Source: SPDF01 sp963812085
GTDB taxonomy: Bacteria > Gemmatimonadota > Gemmatimonadetes > Gemmatimonadales > GWC2-71-9
Direction of reading: 5' to 3'
Length of the DNA: 64,000 nucleotides
Assembly: GCA_963812085.1 (NCBI GenBank)
Contig: CAWETL010000004.1
Location: 1-64,000 of the forward strand
The position numbers and the translations under genes were made by a program. The notes under the pieces are model-generated. The model was not told where the DNA came from. It made no database searches and worked only from the letters and a program-made list of their open reading frames with translations. Each line of letters begins with the position of its first letter. Position 1 is the stretch's first letter. Of the stretch, positions 33,708 to 42,604 are shown piece after piece.

Positions 33708-36700
33708 ATGGGCATCGCCGGACGGATGGCCCAGGCCTTCCTGCGCTCGAAGCTGACGCCGCTGGTCACCATCGCCTCCCTCGCCGTGGGCGCGCTGGCC
33801 ATCGTCGCCACGCCCCGCGAGGAAGAGCCGCAGATCTCGGTGCCGATGATCGACGTGATGGCCGTGCTCCCCGGCGCCTCTCCCGCCGAGGTGGAGAACC
33901 TGCTCACCCGGCCGATCGAGAAGCTGATGTGGGACGTGCCCGGGGTGGAGTACGTGTACGCCATGGCGAGCGAGGGGATGACGCTGGTCACGGTGCGCTT
34001 CAAGGTCGGCGAGAACCAGGACCTCGCGGTGAGCCGGGTCTTCACCAAGATGGGCTCGGCGGCCGACCGCTCGCCGCCCGGCGCCATGCCGCCGCTCATC
34101 AAGCCGCACTCGATCGACGACGTGCCGATCCTGGCGCTCACCCTCCACGGCGGCGGCTACGGCTCCGACCAGCTCCGCGCCATGGCGACCCACCTGGCCG
34201 ACGAACTCGCCACGATTCCCGACCTGGCCCGCATCGACGTCATCGGCGGCGAGCCCTCGCAGCTCCGCGTGACGCTCGACCCGGCGCGCCTCGCGGGGAG
34301 CGGCGTGACGCCCGGCGAGGTGATGCAGGCGCTCCGCGCGGCGAACGTGCGGCTGCCCGCCGGCGAGTTCGCGTCGGCCAACGAGGTCTTCCTGGTGTCG
34401 GTCGGCGCGCCGATCCGCTCCGCGCGCGACGCGGGCGACGTGGTCGTCGCCAACCGGGGCGGGCCGGTCTACCTCCGGAACGTGGCCACCGTCGTCGAGG
34501 CGCCCGCCGAGGTCACCGACTACGTGACCCACGCGGCGCGGGGGGAGGGCGGGGAACAGGCGGTGACCATCGCCGTGGCCAAGCGGCCCGGCGTCAACGC
34601 CACCGACATCGCGCACGCCGCGCTGGCGCGGGTGGAGCAGGCCCGGAGCCGGCTCCTCCCCGCGGTCGTGAAGGTGGACGTCACCCGCAACTACGGCGAG
34701 ACCGCGAGCGAGAAGTCCAACGAGCTGATGCTCCACCTGCTCATCGCCACCCTCTCCGTCACCGTGCTGATCGGGATCTTCCTCGGCTGGCGCGAGGCCC
34801 TGGTGGTGCTGGTGGCCGTGCCGGTCACCCTCGCGCTCACGCTCTTCGTGTACTACGCGATGGGCTACTCGCTCAACCGGATCACCCTCTTCGCGCTGAT
34901 CTTCTCGATCGGCATCCTGGTGGACGACGCCATCGTGGTGGTCGAGAACATCTACCGCCACCTCCAGATGGGCGACCGCTCCCCCGACGTGGCCGCGGTC
35001 GAGGGCGTGGACGAGGTCGGCAACCCGACCATCCTCGCCACCTTCACCGTCATCGCCGCCATCCTCCCGATGGCCTTCGTCTCGGGGATGATGGGCCCCT
35101 ACATGCGGCCGATCCCGGTCGGCGCCTCCGCCGCCATGCTGGCCTCGCTCGCGGTGGCCTTCATCATCACGCCCTACCTGGCCCTCCGGCTCCTCAAGGG
35201 CCACGTGGCCGCGGGCGTGCACATGCCCGACCGCGCGCACGAGCCCGAGGAAGCGACGCGGTTCGCGCGGTTCTACGCCGGCGTCATGACGCCGCTCATG
35301 GACATCCCGCGCCGCCGCACCGCCTTCTACGGCGGCATCCTCGTGCTGCTGCTCCTGTCGATGGGTCTCCTGGCCGTGAAACTGGTCGAGGTCAAGATGC
35401 TCCCCTTCGACAACAAGTCGGAGTTCCAGGTGGTGCTCGACCTGCCGGAGGGGGCCACGCTCGAGACCTCCAACGCCGCCGCCGGCGCGATCGCCGCGTA
35501 CCTCCGCACCGTGCCCGAGGTGGTGAGCACCGAGACCTACGCCGGCACCTCGGCGCCGTTCAACTTCAACGGCCTGGTGCGGCACTACTTCATGCGGCGC
35601 GGCGCCAACGTCGCCGACGTGCAGGTGAACCTCCTCCCCAAGGGCGACCGCCACCGCCAGAGCCACGCCATCGCCGTGGCGGTGCGGGGAACGGTGGACT
35701 CGATCGCGCGCGGCTTCGGGGCCAACGCCAAGATCGCCGAGATTCCGCCGGGCCCGCCGGTGCTCTCCACGCTGGTGGCGGAGGTCTACGCCGCCGACGA
35801 CAGCACGCGGCTCGCCGCCGCGACGCGGGTCAAGGAGGTCATGGAGCACACGCCGGGGGTGGTGGACGTGGACTGGACCGTCGAGGCGCCCCAGGCGAGG
35901 CGCGTCTTCCGGGTGGACCGGGTGCGCGCCGGCGAGGCCGGCGTGACGGTGGAGCAGGTGGCGCAGGTGCTCACGATGGCGCTCTCCGGCGCGGACGCCG
36001 GGATCGCCAGCGTGCCGACGGCCCGCGAGGGCGTGGCGATCGTGCCGCGGCTCGGGCTGTCCAGCCGGAGCGGGGTCGAGGCGCTCCTCGCCGTGCCGGT
36101 GGCCACGCCGCGGGGCCCGACCCCGCTGGCGCGGTTCGTCACGGTGGACTCCACCACCCGCGCGCCGCTCCGGATGCGGAAGAACCTCCGCCCGGTCATC
36201 TACGTCACCGGCGACGTGGCCGGCACCATCGAGTCGCCGGTGTACGCGATCCTCGCCATGAACAAGGCGCTGGACACCGTGCGGGTGGAGGGCGCGTCCA
36301 TCGCGCGATACAACGCGGTGCCGCCCGACCGGCTGGACGAGACCGCGCTCAAGTGGGACGGCGAGTGGCAGGTGACCATCGAGGTCTTCCGGGACCTGGG
36401 GCTGGCCTTCGCCGCGGTGCTGGTGCTGATCTACGTGCTCGTGGTCGGGTGGTTCCAGTCCTTCAAGGTGCCGCTCGTCATCATGGCGCCGATTCCCCTC
36501 ACCCTCATCGGCATCCTGCCGGGGCACGCCCTCACCGGCGCCTTCTTCACCGCCACGTCGATGATCGGGATGATCGCGCTGGCGGGGATCATCGTCCGGA
36601 ACTCGATCCTGCTGGTGGACTTCATCCAGCTCGCCGAGGCGCGGGGCCGGCCGCTCCGCGAGGCGGTGCTCGAGGCGGGGGCGGTGCGCTTCCGGCCGAT

Positions 36701-36878
36701 CGCGCTCACCGCGGCCGCCGTCGTCATCGGCGGCATCGTGATGGTGCTCGACCCGATCTTCCAGGGGCTCGCCGTGGCGCTGATGAGCGGCGCCATCGTG
36801 GCCACCCTGCTCACCATGGTCGTGGTGCCGCTCCTCTACTGGGAACTGCGGCGCCGCGAAGAAGGAGGTGCGTCGTGA
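33708..36878 (+). CDS. RND efflux transporter permease
   Basis: This 1,056-residue inner-membrane pump is driven by the proton gradient. The 12-helix RND layout with two large periplasmic loops is evident: the N-terminal helix is followed by TPREEEPQISVPMIDVMAVL, and helix 4 carries SIGILVDDAIVVVENIYRHL with the DD pair for proton relay. The N-terminal REEEPQISVP pattern and the downstream PII-like and DUF2892 genes place it in the RND clade seen in sulfur-related loci, not classical AcrB. The substrate is unknown; export of a sulfur compound or thiol-reactive toxin is inference. Confidence 0.93.
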   Translation: MGIAGRMAQAFLRSKLTPLVTIASLAVGALAIVATPREEEPQISVPMIDVMAVLPGASPAEVENLLTRPIEKLMWDVPGVEYVYAMASEGMTLVTVRFKVGENQDLAVSRVFTKMGSAADRSPPGAMPPLIKPHSIDDVPILALTLHGGGYGSDQLRAMATHLADELATIPDLARIDVIGGEPSQLRVTLDPARLAGSGVTPGEVMQALRAANVRLPAGEFASANEVFLVSVGAPIRSARDAGDVVVANRGGPVYLRNVATVVEAPAEVTDYVTHAARGEGGEQAVTIAVAKRPGVNATDIAHAALARVEQARSRLLPAVVKVDVTRNYGETASEKSNELMLHLLIATLSVTVLIGIFLGWREALVVLVAVPVTLALTLFVYYAMGYSLNRITLFALIFSIGILVDDAIVVVENIYRHLQMGDRSPDVAAVEGVDEVGNPTILATFTVIAAILPMAFVSGMMGPYMRPIPVGASAAMLASLAVAFIITPYLALRLLKGHVAAGVHMPDRAHEPEEATRFARFYAGVMTPLMDIPRRRTAFYGGILVLLLLSMGLLAVKLVEVKMLPFDNKSEFQVVLDLPEGATLETSNAAAGAIAAYLRTVPEVVSTETYAGTSAPFNFNGLVRHYFMRRGANVADVQVNLLPKGDRHRQSHAIAVAVRGTVDSIARGFGANAKIAEIPPGPPVLSTLVAEVYAADDSTRLAAATRVKEVMEHTPGVVDVDWTVEAPQARRVFRVDRVRAGEAGVTVEQVAQVLTMALSGADAGIASVPTAREGVAIVPRLGLSSRSGVEALLAVPVATPRGPTPLARFVTVDSTTRAPLRMRKNLRPVIYVTGDVAGTIESPVYAILAMNKALDTVRVEGASIARYNAVPPDRLDETALKWDGEWQVTIEVFRDLGLAFAAVLVLIYVLVVGWFQSFKVPLVIMAPIPLTLIGILPGHALTGAFFTATSMIGMIALAGIIVRNSILLVDFIQLAEARGRPLREAVLEAGAVRFRPIALTAAAVVIGGIVMVLDPIFQGLAVALMSGAIVATLLTMVVVPLLYWELRRREEGGAS

Positions 36879-37159
36879 AGATGCTGGTGCTCACCTACAG
36901 CGGGGCGGACCCGAGCCGCCTCACCACGCTCCTCGACGAGGCGGGCGTGCCGGGCCACACCTGCTTCGCGGGCGGCGTGGGCCACGGGCTCACCGGTCCG
37001 CGGGCCGGCACCCGCGCCTGGCCCGGCAAGGTGACGATGTGCTTTTCCGTGGTGGAGGATGCCCTGGCCGGCACCATCGCCGGGTGCTGCCGGGCCGCGC
37101 AGCTTCCCCCGGGCGAACGGCTGCACGTGGCCGTGCTGCCCGTCGACTCGTTCTTCTAG
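36875..37159 (+). CDS. PII-like/DUF3240-like small protein
   Basis: This 94-residue protein begins at GTG overlapping the pump stop (GTGA). The sequence MKMLVLTYSGADPSRLTTLL ... VTMCFSVVEDALAGTIAGCC has a ferredoxin-like beta-alpha-beta pattern of PII/CutA type. It has Cys residues (HTCFAGG, GCCRA) that could bind metal or react with sulfur. Small PII-like proteins are often encoded next to RND pumps and may regulate them. The assignment is by fold pattern and context only. Confidence 0.65.
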   Translation: MKMLVLTYSGADPSRLTTLLDEAGVPGHTCFAGGVGHGLTGPRAGTRAWPGKVTMCFSVVEDALAGTIAGCCRAAQLPPGERLHVAVLPVDSFF

Positions 37160-37174
37160 GATTGGAGATTCGCG

Positions 37175-37381
37175 ATGTGCAATGAAGCGATCATCCGGCG
37201 GATGGCCGGGCTCTTCGTGATGGCGTCGGTGGCGCTAGGGTACTGGGTGCACCCCGGCTTCTTCCTCTTCACCGCGTTCGTCGGGTTCAACCTGCTGCAG
37301 TCGAGCTATACCGGTTTCTGCCTGCCGGAGCGGCTGTTCGGCCGGCTCGGGCTCTTCGGCTGCCGGCCTCGCACCAGCTGA
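37175..37381 (+). CDS. DUF2892 (YgaP-like) small membrane protein
   Basis: This 68-residue protein (MCNEAIIRRMAGLFVMASVA) has two helices (ALGYWVHPGFFLFTAFVGFN) and ends QSSYTGFCLPERLFGRLGLF plus GC, matching the DUF2892 domain in the C-terminus of the rhodanese YgaP. Such proteins are typical of sulfide or sulfane-sulfur loci. It lies 15 bases after the PII-like gene, so it is probably in the pump operon. Confidence 0.88.
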   Translation: MCNEAIIRRMAGLFVMASVALGYWVHPGFFLFTAFVGFNLLQSSYTGFCLPERLFGRLGLFGCRPRTS

Positions 37382-37384
37382 CGG

Positions 37385-37714
37385 CTACTTGCGGCGGCGG
37401 AGGAGCTTCTTCTTCCGGTCGAGCTCCTCCTCCAGCCCGCCGCACACCAGTTCGCACATCGTGAACACCTGCGGGTCGGTGATCCGGTACCAGCTGGTGG
37501 TGCCCGCCTTGCGCCGGTCCACGTATCCCTGCTGAAAGAGCACCTGCAGGTGCTTCGACACGTTGGCCTGGCCGCCTCCCGTCTTCTCGGCCAGGTCGCC
37601 GACGGAGCACTCGCCCGTGCGCAGCGCCTGGAGCAGCCGGAGCCGCATCGGCTCGCCCAGCGCCTTGAACCGCTCGGCGATGGCGGCCGCGTTGATGTCG
37701 GTGAGTTCGAGCAT
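37385..37714 (-). CDS. ArsR/SmtB-family repressor, probable thiol/persulfide sensor
   Basis: This 109-residue winged-helix repressor has ALGEPMRLRLLQALRTGECS and the recognition helix in TGGGQANVSKHLQVLFQQGY. It has Cys36 in the second-helix region and Cys87 and Cys91 in the C-terminal helix. This arrangement resembles SqrR/BigR, where one Cys in each position forms a polysulfide bridge. It lacks an obvious CVC metal site. It faces away from the TauE gene; the intergenic region contains an operator matching that of the pump promoter. It is likely autoregulated and represses the pump and sulfur genes. Confidence 0.85.
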   Translation of the reverse strand: MLELTDINAAAIAERFKALGEPMRLRLLQALRTGECSVGDLAEKTGGGQANVSKHLQVLFQQGYVDRRKAGTTSWYRITDPQVFTMCELVCGGLEEELDRKKKLLRRRK

Positions 37715-37734
37715 GGGCGCCTCCCGGGATCAGC

Positions 37735-37765
37735 GTTATACAACTATCTAGTAATATAAGAATAT
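37735..37765. promoter_or_regulatory. Shared arsR/tauE operator-promoter
   Basis: AACTATCTAGTA at 37742-37753, within TATACAACTATCTAGTAATA, matches the palindrome at 31279-31290 in 10 of 12 positions. It lies between the divergent regulator and exporter genes and in AT-rich DNA typical of a promoter. Confidence 0.75.
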
Positions 37766-37841
37766 TGCCCGGCCCGCGCCAGCCCGGTGCCCCCCGATTC
37801 CCCCGCCCCCGGTTCTCGCCGCCCCTGATAGATTGGTGCCG

Positions 37842-38591
37842 ATGTTCATCCTCGGTCTCGCCCTCGCGCTGGTCATCGGACTCTCCCTCGGCCTCCTCGG
37901 CGGCGGCGGCTCGGTGCTGACCGTGCCGATCTTCCACTACGTCCTGGGCTACGACGTGAAGCCGTCGATCGCCATGAGCCTGGCCGTCGTGGGGGCCACC
38001 AGCGCCGCCGGGGCGCTGGGGCGGCTCCGGGGCGGGGAACTCAACGGACGGGCGGTGCTGACCTTCGCGCCGGTGGCCATGCTCGGCACCTTCCTCGGCG
38101 CCAGGCTGGCCCTCCTGGTGCCGTCGGCGGCGCAACTGGCGCTCTTCGCCGTCGTCATGCTGGCCGCGTCGGTGTTCATGTGGCGCGGCCGCCCCGAACA
38201 CGACGCCGCCCCCGCGCGGCCGCACGTGCTGCTGGTGGCGCTCATCGGCGGCGTTGTCGGCGTGCTCACCGGGCTGGTGGGCGTGGGCGGCGGCTTCCTC
38301 ATCGTGCCGGCGCTGGTGCTCCTCCTCGGCGTGCCGGTCAAGGAGGCGGTGGCCACCTCCCTCGGCGTCATCGCCCTGAATTCGGCATCGGGATTCGCCG
38401 GATACTGGGGCAAGGTGGAGATCGACCTCGCGGCCATGGCCGCGTTCACCCTCCTGGCCATCGTCGGCGTCTTCCTCGGCACCCGTCTCGCCCGGCAGGT
38501 GAGCCCGGGCCACCTGCGGAAGGGGTTTGCCGGGCTACTGATTGTCGTTGGCGCCTCGATGCTGCTCCGGACCGTCTTCGGACAGCCCTGA
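37842..38591 (+). CDS. TauE/SafE-family sulfite/anion exporter
   Basis: This 249-residue membrane protein has two TauE/SafE repeats. Each contains a Gly-rich motif: SLGLLGGGGSVLTVPIFHYV and GLVGVGGGFLIVPALVLLLG, followed by SIAMSLAVVGATSAAGAL and AVATSLGVIALNSASGFAG. Members export sulfite, sulfoacetate or other anions. The neighbouring persulfide-dioxygenase-like gene would produce sulfite, so sulfite export is a reasonable role. ATG at 37842 is preferred over upstream TTG/GTG. Confidence 0.9.
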   Translation: MFILGLALALVIGLSLGLLGGGGSVLTVPIFHYVLGYDVKPSIAMSLAVVGATSAAGALGRLRGGELNGRAVLTFAPVAMLGTFLGARLALLVPSAAQLALFAVVMLAASVFMWRGRPEHDAAPARPHVLLVALIGGVVGVLTGLVGVGGGFLIVPALVLLLGVPVKEAVATSLGVIALNSASGFAGYWGKVEIDLAAMAAFTLLAIVGVFLGTRLARQVSPGHLRKGFAGLLIVVGASMLLRTVFGQP

Positions 38592-38611
38592 CCCCCTCCC
38601 GGAATCCGGCC

Positions 38612-40036
38612 ATGTTCTTCCAGCGATTCTACGACGACACCCTGGCCCAGGCGAGCTACCTGATCGGCTGTGCCGCCACCGGCGAGGCCCTGGTCGTCGA
38701 TCCCAACCGCAACGCGGCGCAGTACGTGAAGGCGGCGGAGGCGGAGGGGCTCCGCATCACGCACGTGACCGAGACCCACATCCACGCCGACTTCCTCTCC
38801 GGCACCCGCGAGCTCGCGCACCTCACGGGCGCCGTGATGTACCTCTCCGACGAGGGAGGGCCCGGCTGGCAGTACGCCTTCGTGAAGCAGGGCGGGGGCG
38901 TGCTTCTCAGGGACGGCGCACGCTTCATGGTTGGCAACATCCGGATCGACGTGCTCCACACCCCGGGCCACACCCCGGAGCACCTCTCGTTCGTGGTGAC
39001 CGACACCGCCGGCGCCAGCGCGCCGATGGGGATCGTGACCGGCGACTTCGTCTTCGTGGGAGACGTCGGCCGCCCCGACCTGCTCGAGAAGGCCGCGAAG
39101 GTGGCGGGTTCCGCGGACGGGGCCGCCCGCGCGCTCTGGAAGAGCCTCGCGAAGTTCCGCGCCCTGCCGGACCACCTGCAGGTCTGGCCCGGCCACGGCG
39201 CCGGTTCCGCCTGTGGCAAGGGGATGAGCGCCGTGCCCCAGAGCACGGTGGGCTACGAGAAGCTCTTCAACTGGGCATTCGGCGCGGCGACGGAAGCAGA
39301 GTTCGTGGCGCAGGTGCTGGCCGACCAGCCGGAACCGCCGAAGTACTTCGCCGAGATGAAGCGCCTCAACCGCGACGGCCCGCCCATCCTCGACGGGTTC
39401 CGCCGGCCTCCGAAGCTGGCGGCGGCACGGCTGCCGGAACTGCTCGACGCCGGCGCAGTCGTGGTGGACGCGCGGCCCAGCGCGGCGTATACCGAGCGGC
39501 ACGTGCCGGGCACCATTCACATTCCCCTCGGCCGGTCCTTCACCACCTGGGCCGGGTGGCTCCTGCCGTACGACCGCCCGTTCTACCTGCTGGTGAGCGG
39601 GGATTCCCTGGCGGGCCTCGATGAGGCGCTCCACGACTTGGCGCTCATCGGGCTCGACGGCGCGGCGGGATGGTTCGGCGCGGACGCGATCACGGAGTGG
39701 GGACGGACCGGGCGCGGCTACGGCAACACCGTCGCGCTGACACCCGAGGAACTCGCGACGCGCCGCGACCGGGGCGAGGTGGCGGTGGTGGATGTGCGGG
39801 GACTCTCGGAGTGGAAGGCGGGGCATTTGTCCGGCGTGGCGCACATCCCGCTCGGCTACCTGCTCGATCAACTCGACGAGATTCCCGCGGGCCGCCCGCT
39901 GGTGCTGCATTGCCAGGGCGGGATGCGCTCGCTCATCGCGGCGAGCCTGCTGGAGGCGCGGGGCGCCAGGGATGTCTTCAATCTCGAGGGCGGCCTCGAC
40001 GCCTGGGAAAAGGCGGGGCTACCAGTCGAGCGGTAG
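38612..40036 (+). CDS. Persulfide dioxygenase-like MBL fold fused to two rhodanese domains
   Basis: This 474-residue protein has an N-terminal metallo-beta-lactamase domain with THIHADFLSG (H-x-H-x-D), VLHTPGHTPEHLSFVV, GDFVFVGDVGRPDL and the PGHGAGS segment, the ETHE1-like persulfide dioxygenase signature. Two rhodanese domains follow: an N-terminal one whose Cys position reads LLVSGDS (apparently inactive), and a C-terminal one with LHCQGGMRSLIAASLL, including the active Cys. It would oxidise glutathione persulfide to sulfite and move sulfane sulfur. It starts 20 bases after the exporter, a likely operon. Confidence 0.92.
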   Translation: MFFQRFYDDTLAQASYLIGCAATGEALVVDPNRNAAQYVKAAEAEGLRITHVTETHIHADFLSGTRELAHLTGAVMYLSDEGGPGWQYAFVKQGGGVLLRDGARFMVGNIRIDVLHTPGHTPEHLSFVVTDTAGASAPMGIVTGDFVFVGDVGRPDLLEKAAKVAGSADGAARALWKSLAKFRALPDHLQVWPGHGAGSACGKGMSAVPQSTVGYEKLFNWAFGAATEAEFVAQVLADQPEPPKYFAEMKRLNRDGPPILDGFRRPPKLAAARLPELLDAGAVVVDARPSAAYTERHVPGTIHIPLGRSFTTWAGWLLPYDRPFYLLVSGDSLAGLDEALHDLALIGLDGAAGWFGADAITEWGRTGRGYGNTVALTPEELATRRDRGEVAVVDVRGLSEWKAGHLSGVAHIPLGYLLDQLDEIPAGRPLVLHCQGGMRSLIAASLLEARGARDVFNLEGGLDAWEKAGLPVER

Positions 40037-40050
40037 TCTCTCCCTCCGGC

Positions 40051-40098
40051 GTCACCCCGGCCCCCGGCTTTCGCCGGGGCAGGGTTGCCGGGGTCCAG
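40051..40098. repeat. REP-like palindrome, family A (compound)
   Basis: GTCACCCCGGCCCCCGGCTT, then TCGCCGGGGCAGGGTTGCCG and GGGTCCAG: a diverged family A element with an internal extra arm, between the MBL-rhodanese and NagB-fusion genes (convergent). Confidence 0.7.
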
Positions 40099-40134
40099 CC
40101 TGGTCCTTCCCCGCCTCCCCGCCTCGACTCGGCC

Positions 40135-41982
40135 TCAGGCGACTACGTAGGCTTCCATCGCGTAGTACTCGGCGAGCCCGAGGCGATTGAGCATCTCCGC
40201 CGTTTCCTTGTTCCGCGCCTCCACCCGCTGCCAGAACTCCCGCTCGTCGTGCGCACCGGGGAAGGGCGCCGAGTCCTTCTGGCTCTGGTGCTTGAAGATC
40301 GCCTGGATCTTGAGCTTCAGCTCCTCCTGGCTCATCGGCACCAGCCAGGTGGCATCGGTCACCGGCCACTCCTGCCACGCTCCGCGATAGAGCCAGGTCT
40401 CCGGCCGGGTGCCGCTCATTTCGGCGAGCGCCCGGTCGATCGCCTCCTTGCACATCCGGTGGGTCCCGTGCGGGTCGCTCAGGTCGCCGGCCACGAAGAC
40501 GAGCTGGGGGCGCAGATCCTCGAGCAGCCCGCGGACGATGGCCACGTCGGCGGGGCCGATCGGGTCCTTGCGCACCTTGCCGGTCTGGTAGAACGGCAGG
40601 TTGAGGAACCGGGCGTGGTCCCGGCCCAGGCCGATCGTCTCGAGGGCGCTCACCGCCTCGCCCTCCCGGATGATGCGCTTCAGGTCCTGGATGGCGTCGC
40701 TGTCCACCGTGCCGGGCTGCTTGGCGGCGAGGAACTCCCGGACCCGGGCGGTGAAGCCGGGCACATCCGCCTTGCCGATGTTGCGCTCCCGGGCCAGGCG
40801 CTCCAGGAAGTCCACATAGCGCCGCACGTCGTGGTCGAAGACGGCGATGTTCCCGCTCGTCATGTAGGCGACGGTGATCTCGTTCCCGTTCTGGGCGAGC
40901 TTGTGCAGGATCCCGCCCATCGAGATCACGTCGTCGTCGGGGTGGGGAGAAAAGACCAGAACGCGGAGTCCCGTCGGCAGCTTGGACTTGCCGCGGATCC
41001 TGGCGCCGAGGGCGTTGAACACCAGCCCGTTGACGGCGCCGGGCGATCCGTGCCGCGCCACCAGCGACGACAGCTGGTGCTCGGCGTAGTCCCCCTGCGT
41101 GAGCTTGAGGATCGCCTTGCCGGTCTGGAGCGAAAGCCAGACCACCGCGCGCACCGCGAGCTCGGGTGTCCAGGTCACCTCGTCCACCAGCCACGGCGTG
41201 GCGACCCGCGTCAGGTCGGCGGCGGCGGCGGTGTCGAGGTAGAAGGTCGTGTTCGGGTGGCGCTGCAGGAAGGTGGCGGCCACCTCGAGGTCCACGGCGC
41301 CCTCGACGGCGCGCCGCACGATGGCCGACTTGTGCTCCCCGGTGGCCAGGATGGCGATCTCGCGCGCCTCGAGAATGGTGGCGATCCCCATGGTGACCGC
41401 TTCCCTCGGCACGTGCTCCTCGCCGAAGAAGTCGGCGGCGGCGTCCCGGCGGGTGATCACGTCCAGCTGGATCAGCCGGGTGCGGCTCTCGGCACCGGAG
41501 CCGGGCTCGTTGAAGCCGATGTGGCCCGTCTTCCCGATCCCCAGCAACTGGAAGTCGATCCCGCCCGCGGCGCGGATGGCGGCCTCGTAGGCCCCGGCCA
41601 TCGCGCGCAGTCCCTCGCGTGGCACCGTGCCGTCGGGGACGTGCGTGTCGGCCGGGTCGATGTCGATGTGATCGAAGAGGTTTTCCTGCATGAAGCGCCG
41701 GTAGGCGTGGATGCTCGCGGGCGCCATCGGATAGTACTCGTCGAGGTTGAACGTGACGACCCCGCGAAAGCTCAGCCCCTCCCCCCGATGCATCCGGATC
41801 AACTCGCGGTACACGCCGATCGGCGTGGAGCCGGTGGCGAGGCCGAGCACCGGCCGGGCGCCAGCCGCGCGGCGGGCGGCGATCACCTCGGCGATCCGGC
41901 GGGCAATGGTGCGGGAGAGCGCCTCGTGGCTCTCGAGCACCACGGTCGGGATCTTCTCGAGTCGGGCGGCAGCCTCGGGCAT
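40135..41982 (-). CDS. Glucosamine-6-phosphate deaminase fused to a PIG-L-type deacetylase
   Basis: This 615-residue protein has an N-terminal NagB domain with LGLATGSTPIGVYRELIRMH, FNLDEYYPM (catalytic Asp), GIGKTGHIGFNEPGS (catalytic His) and EHKSAIVRRAVEG. A LmbE/PIG-L-like domain with LVFSPHPDDDVISMGGILHK (zinc motif HPDDD) and LSDPHGTHRMCKEAID begins near residue 345. NagB converts glucosamine-6-P to fructose-6-P plus ammonia; the second domain suggests N-deacetylation of an amino sugar, so both steps of N-acetylglucosamine use may be in one chain. Such fusions are known in other phyla. Full length and unbroken. Confidence 0.9.
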   Translation of the reverse strand: MPEAAARLEKIPTVVLESHEALSRTIARRIAEVIAARRAAGARPVLGLATGSTPIGVYRELIRMHRGEGLSFRGVVTFNLDEYYPMAPASIHAYRRFMQENLFDHIDIDPADTHVPDGTVPREGLRAMAGAYEAAIRAAGGIDFQLLGIGKTGHIGFNEPGSGAESRTRLIQLDVITRRDAAADFFGEEHVPREAVTMGIATILEAREIAILATGEHKSAIVRRAVEGAVDLEVAATFLQRHPNTTFYLDTAAAADLTRVATPWLVDEVTWTPELAVRAVVWLSLQTGKAILKLTQGDYAEHQLSSLVARHGSPGAVNGLVFNALGARIRGKSKLPTGLRVLVFSPHPDDDVISMGGILHKLAQNGNEITVAYMTSGNIAVFDHDVRRYVDFLERLARERNIGKADVPGFTARVREFLAAKQPGTVDSDAIQDLKRIIREGEAVSALETIGLGRDHARFLNLPFYQTGKVRKDPIGPADVAIVRGLLEDLRPQLVFVAGDLSDPHGTHRMCKEAIDRALAEMSGTRPETWLYRGAWQEWPVTDATWLVPMSQEELKLKIQAIFKHQSQKDSAPFPGAHDEREFWQRVEARNKETAEMLNRLGLAEYYAMEAYVVA

Positions 41983-42142
41983 GGGATGAATCTACATCAT
42001 GGTCAATTCTTCATCGAATTCTTCCCCTATTCAGCGAACTCTCCGGGTCCCAGGCGGTAGGTTTGGAACGGAGGCAATTTCGTCGTGCGGCCGCTGGGAA
42101 ATTGGCAGGCGTCCGGGCGGTGCGCCTCCACTGGAGGGCCGC

Positions 42143-42531
42143 ATGTCGATCCGCCGAGTTGTTTCTGCCCTGCTCTTCGCCACCTATCTGCCGGCCTGCA
42201 CCAGCTTCCAGGCCACCACCCAGCCGGTGGCTGAATTGACCGCGCCGCCCAAGTCCGTCGAGAAGATGCGCGTCATCACCACGAAGGGTGCCACCGTCGA
42301 GCTCCAGTATCCGCGGGTGGTCAATGACACCCTCTACGGTGGCCCGGTGAACTTCAGACGTCGAAGGCCGGGCCGGTCGCCGTTCCGGTCGCCGACATCC
42401 AAACCATCGAAGTGCGGAAATCGGACGGGGGCAAGACGGCGATGCTCGTCGTCGGGATCGGGGCGGTGATTGCACTGCTCGCCGTCGCGGCATCGAACAT
42501 CAACTACATGGGAAGTGGATTCTCGATGTAG
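42143..42531 (+). CDS. Small lipoprotein, tandem family member 1 (frameshifted)
   Basis: The signal ends ATYLPACTSFQATTQPV (lipobox Cys). The body MRVITTKGATVELQYPRVVN with DTLYGGPVNF breaks near 42355. The other frame continues TSKAGPVAVPVADIQTIEVR and ends with a membrane helix (TAMLVVGIGAVIALLAVAAS) and GSGFSM-stop at 42531. Joined, this has the same plan as the lipoproteins at 43,973 and 44,347 and the integron cassette protein at 2,968. A single missing base is the likely cause. Function unknown. Confidence 0.7.
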
Positions 42532-42604
42532 TTCGACTGGCCGGGGCCGATTGGCCGGTGTTCGGGTTTAGATTTCCGCATCTGACCCCGCTCCGGAGGC
42601 ACCG

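Noticed and set aside
33432..36527. A 1,031-codon minus-strand ORF
   Set aside because: It is the GC-driven shadow of the RND permease; composition is His/Glu/Arg-rich and without motifs.
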